DNA of 64,000 bases from Pseudomonadales bacterium. Lineage in GTDB: Bacteria; Pseudomonadota; Gammaproteobacteria; Pseudomonadales; Azotimanducaceae. The notes under the pieces were generated by a model. That model was not told the DNA's origin. It searched no databases and was given only the letters and a program-made list of their open reading frames with translations. The stretch's first letter is position 1. Each line of letters opens with the position of its first letter. The DNA is taken from the NCBI GenBank assembly GCA_028283025.1, contig JAPYNO010000010.1, positions 1-64,000 on the forward strand, read 5' to 3'. The position numbers and the translations under genes are program-made. Below are positions 62,348 through 64,000 of the stretch, piece after piece.

Positions 62348-63484
62348 ATGATCGAAAGAACTACCTATCTACAGCGACTGTCCGTCGCTCTCGTTCGCTC
62401 TCCCGTGACCGCGCTGCTTGGCCCTCGGCAGAGTGGCAAGACAACGCTCGCAAAACAGTTTGCACATGACAGGGAAGCCACTATCTTCGATCTTGAATCC
62501 GATCAGGACGCTCGCGCGCTTGCAAATCCGGAACTCACCCTCGGCAGACTCAGCGGCCTTGTCGTGCTCGATGAGATTCAGCGCATGCCATCGCTCTTTC
62601 GTACCCTTCGCGTGCTCGTTGACCGACCTGATTCCAACACGCGCTTCTTGATTCTTGGAAGCGCTTCGCCTGACCTCGTTCGCGGCGCATCGGAATCACT
62701 CGCCGGGCGCATCGAATTCGTCGATATCGCCGGTTTCAATCTGCAAGAGATCGATAGTGAGGAGATGCTTGCGCTCATGCTCAGAGGCGGCTTCCCGCGC
62801 TCATACCTCGCGCCTTCCGATGCGGACAGCCTCGCGTGGCGACAAGGGTTCATTCGCACGTTTCTTGAGCGCGACATCCCTGACCTTGGCATCAGCGTCC
62901 CTGCGGTCGCCATGCGAAGATTCTGGACTATGCTCGCGCATTGGCACGGCCGCACTTGGAACGCCTCTGAGCTTGGCAGGTCTTTAGGCGCATCGGATAA
63001 GACGCTGCGCCACTACCTCGACTTGCTGACTGGCACGTTTATGATTCGCCAACTTCAACCTTGGCACGTCAATGTCAACAAGCGGCAAGTCAAGTCGCCA
63101 AAGGTGTACTTCAGAGACTCAGGTCTGCTTCATGCCTTGCTTGGCTTGGACACGCAGCAAGCCCTCATGGGACACGGCATTGTTGGATTGTCATGGGAAG
63201 GCTTCCTCATCGAGCAAATTCTCTCGCTCTTGAATCCTCCGTCAGCATGGTTTTGGACAGCACACGCGGGCGGCGAGATTGATCTCATCATCGACAATGA
63301 AGGCAAGCGCATCGGCTTTGAAATGAAATTCAGCGAAGCACCAAAACTTGGCAAGGCGCTCTACAGCGCGGCTGACATCTTGGATCTTGATCACCTCTAC
63401 ATCGTCTGCCCAACACATCGCGCCTATCCGATCAACGAGCGCATTAGCGTGCTGCCGGCGGCATCCATTCTCGACCTTCGCTGA
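62348..63484 (+). CDS. AAA_14 / DUF4143 ATPase
   Basis: 378 residues from the ATG at 62348; the frame opens upstream without similarity. Walker A LGPRQSGKTT, Walker B LSGLVVLDEIQR, sensor ILGSASPDLVRGASESLAGR, a winged helix (ELGRSLGASDKTLRHYLDLL) and DUF4143 with GGEIDLIIDNEGKRIGFEMKFS (D, then ExK). Same family as 35563-36786, sequence clearly different. It is the last accessory gene before tRNA-Gln. Confidence 0.9.
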   Translation: MIERTTYLQRLSVALVRSPVTALLGPRQSGKTTLAKQFAHDREATIFDLESDQDARALANPELTLGRLSGLVVLDEIQRMPSLFRTLRVLVDRPDSNTRFLILGSASPDLVRGASESLAGRIEFVDIAGFNLQEIDSEEMLALMLRGGFPRSYLAPSDADSLAWRQGFIRTFLERDIPDLGISVPAVAMRRFWTMLAHWHGRTWNASELGRSLGASDKTLRHYLDLLTGTFMIRQLQPWHVNVNKRQVKSPKVYFRDSGLLHALLGLDTQQALMGHGIVGLSWEGFLIEQILSLLNPPSAWFWTAHAGGEIDLIIDNEGKRIGFEMKFSEAPKLGKALYSAADILDLDHLYIVCPTHRAYPINERISVLPAASILDLR

Positions 63485-63546
63485 AATGCCCTCCTCCGCC
63501 AGTTGACACCCGCATCCCGCAACTATGACAATTCCACTTTCGCGCT

Positions 63547-63564
63547 CCAAATATCGCTATTTGG
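63547..63564 (+). terminator. Hairpin upstream of tRNA-Gln
   Basis: CCAAATA-TCGC-TATTTGG forms a perfect 7-bp stem with a 4-base loop, between the ATPase stop and tRNA-Gln. No U-run follows, so it could be a weak terminator or a processing site. A TTGACA hexamer at 63502-63507 with TATGAC 15 bases later could be the tRNA promoter. Confidence 0.35.
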
Positions 63565-63583
63565 GGATGCGAGCAAACGTTCA

Positions 63584-63657
63584 AGGGGTGTCGCCAAGTG
63601 GTAAGGCCCCGGGTTTTGATCCCGGTATCGTAGGTTCGAATCCTGCCACCCCTGCCA
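63584..63657 (+). tRNA. tRNA-Gln (TTG anticodon)
   Basis: The 74-nt cloverleaf is complete: acceptor AGGGGTG/CACCCCT, D-arm with GCCAAGTGGTAAGGC, anticodon arm CCGGG-TTTTGAT-CCCGG (anticodon TTG), T-arm with GGTTCGAATCC, discriminator G and encoded CCA. Placement before prs is standard in gammaproteobacteria. Confidence 0.97.
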
Positions 63658-63724
63658 TCAAACGGGTAGAATGCCGTCCGCACAAGATGCGACTCATCCG
63701 CCGCAACTTCCATCCCCAACAAAA

Positions 63725-64000
63725 ATGACTATTCCAACGCTTTTTGCTGGCAATTCCAACGTAGCGCTTGCTGAGAACATTGCTTATGAGCTTGGCACCG
63801 CGCTCGGCGAAGCGTCGGTGGACAGGTTCGCGGACAGCGAGATCAATGTTGAAGTCCGTGAGAATGTGCGTGGCAAGGATGTCTTCTTGCTGCAATCCAC
63901 CTGTCGCCCGGCTAACGACCACTTGATGGAACTCTTGATCATGGCGGATGCCGTGCGTCGCTCGTCGGCGCACCGCATCACCGCCGTGCTGCCCTACTTC
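63725..64000 (+). CDS. prs: Ribose-phosphate pyrophosphokinase (partial, 5' end)
   Basis: The ATG at 63725 begins 92 codons in frame up to the window edge: [19 protein letters not shown], then [43 protein letters not shown] and [10 protein letters not shown], the PRPP synthetase N-terminus with the pre-catalytic loop. It makes PRPP from ribose 5-phosphate and ATP. Continues beyond the window. Confidence 0.96.
   Translation, partial: MTIPTLFAGNSNVALAENIAYELGTALGEASVDRFADSEINVEVRENVRGKDVFLLQSTCRPANDHLMELLIMADAVRRSSAHRITAVLPYF

Noticed and set aside
1..64000. CRISPR array or cas genes
   Set aside because: No regularly spaced repeats were seen; the Cas4-like protein at 57213 belongs to the DUF2779 family and stands without other cas genes.

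Overview
The window is a chromosomal segment of a gammaproteobacterium. The evidence is conserved gene order: miaB / phoH-ybeY-ybeX-lnt-leuS, dprA-purE-tsaC-aroE, a caa3-type oxidase cluster laid out like the Pseudomonas coxBA-ctaG-coxC-surf1-ctaA-sco locus, a dsbA / cytochrome c4 / engB / polA / thrB / DUF2782 neighbourhood, and tRNA-Gln followed by prs. Base composition is moderately GC-rich in the housekeeping blocks and visibly AT-richer in several accessory genes (132-2255, 52855-53553, 56550-57212). I cannot name the species.

Layout. 1-6.4 kb is an accessory block: a DUF262-HNH-AlbA_2 fusion, a 5' remnant of a DNA methyltransferase, a Fic protein with a palindromic operator, and a methyltransferase/endonuclease/antitoxin operon whose last two genes are frameshifted. 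6.4-15.5 kb holds a nucleotidyltransferase, a membrane protein, leuS-lnt-ybeX-ybeY and a phoH that has lost about 50 internal codons. 14.6-18.8 kb is a short island wedged between phoH and miaB (PIN-like nuclease with an acidic partner, metallo-beta-lactamase-fold enzyme, AlbA_2/GHKL protein) and ends in a 244-bp MITE-like element placed exactly at the miaB stop codon. 18.8-23.2 kb is miaB, dprA, purE, tsaC, aroE; then vapBC, a DUF2878 membrane protein and a two-gene AAA-ATPase/HNH-nuclease module (24.7-27.3 kb), an aquaporin, and the oxidase operon (28.1-35.5 kb). 35.5-46.9 kb carries a DUF4143 ATPase with tandem palindromes, thrB, dsbA, cytochrome c4, engB, a wrecked R-M pair, polA, DUF2782 and a PQQ dehydrogenase. 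47-63.5 kb is a dense defence/toxin-antitoxin zone that ends at tRNA-Gln and prs.

Theme. Three restriction-modification loci are present and all three endonuclease genes are interrupted; two methyltransferase genes look intact and one has a large internal deletion. In addition there are several 'stubs' that preserve only the 5' end of a gene (two methyltransferases, a PIN toxin, AbiEii, DUF2779). Two multi-domain ATPase genes are frameshifted. The best candidate for an undescribed, apparently intact system is the translationally coupled AAA-ATPase plus HNH-nuclease pair at 24750-27292; second is the PIN-like/acidic-protein pair at 14569-15656. All functional statements rest on reading motifs by eye; no database search was made.
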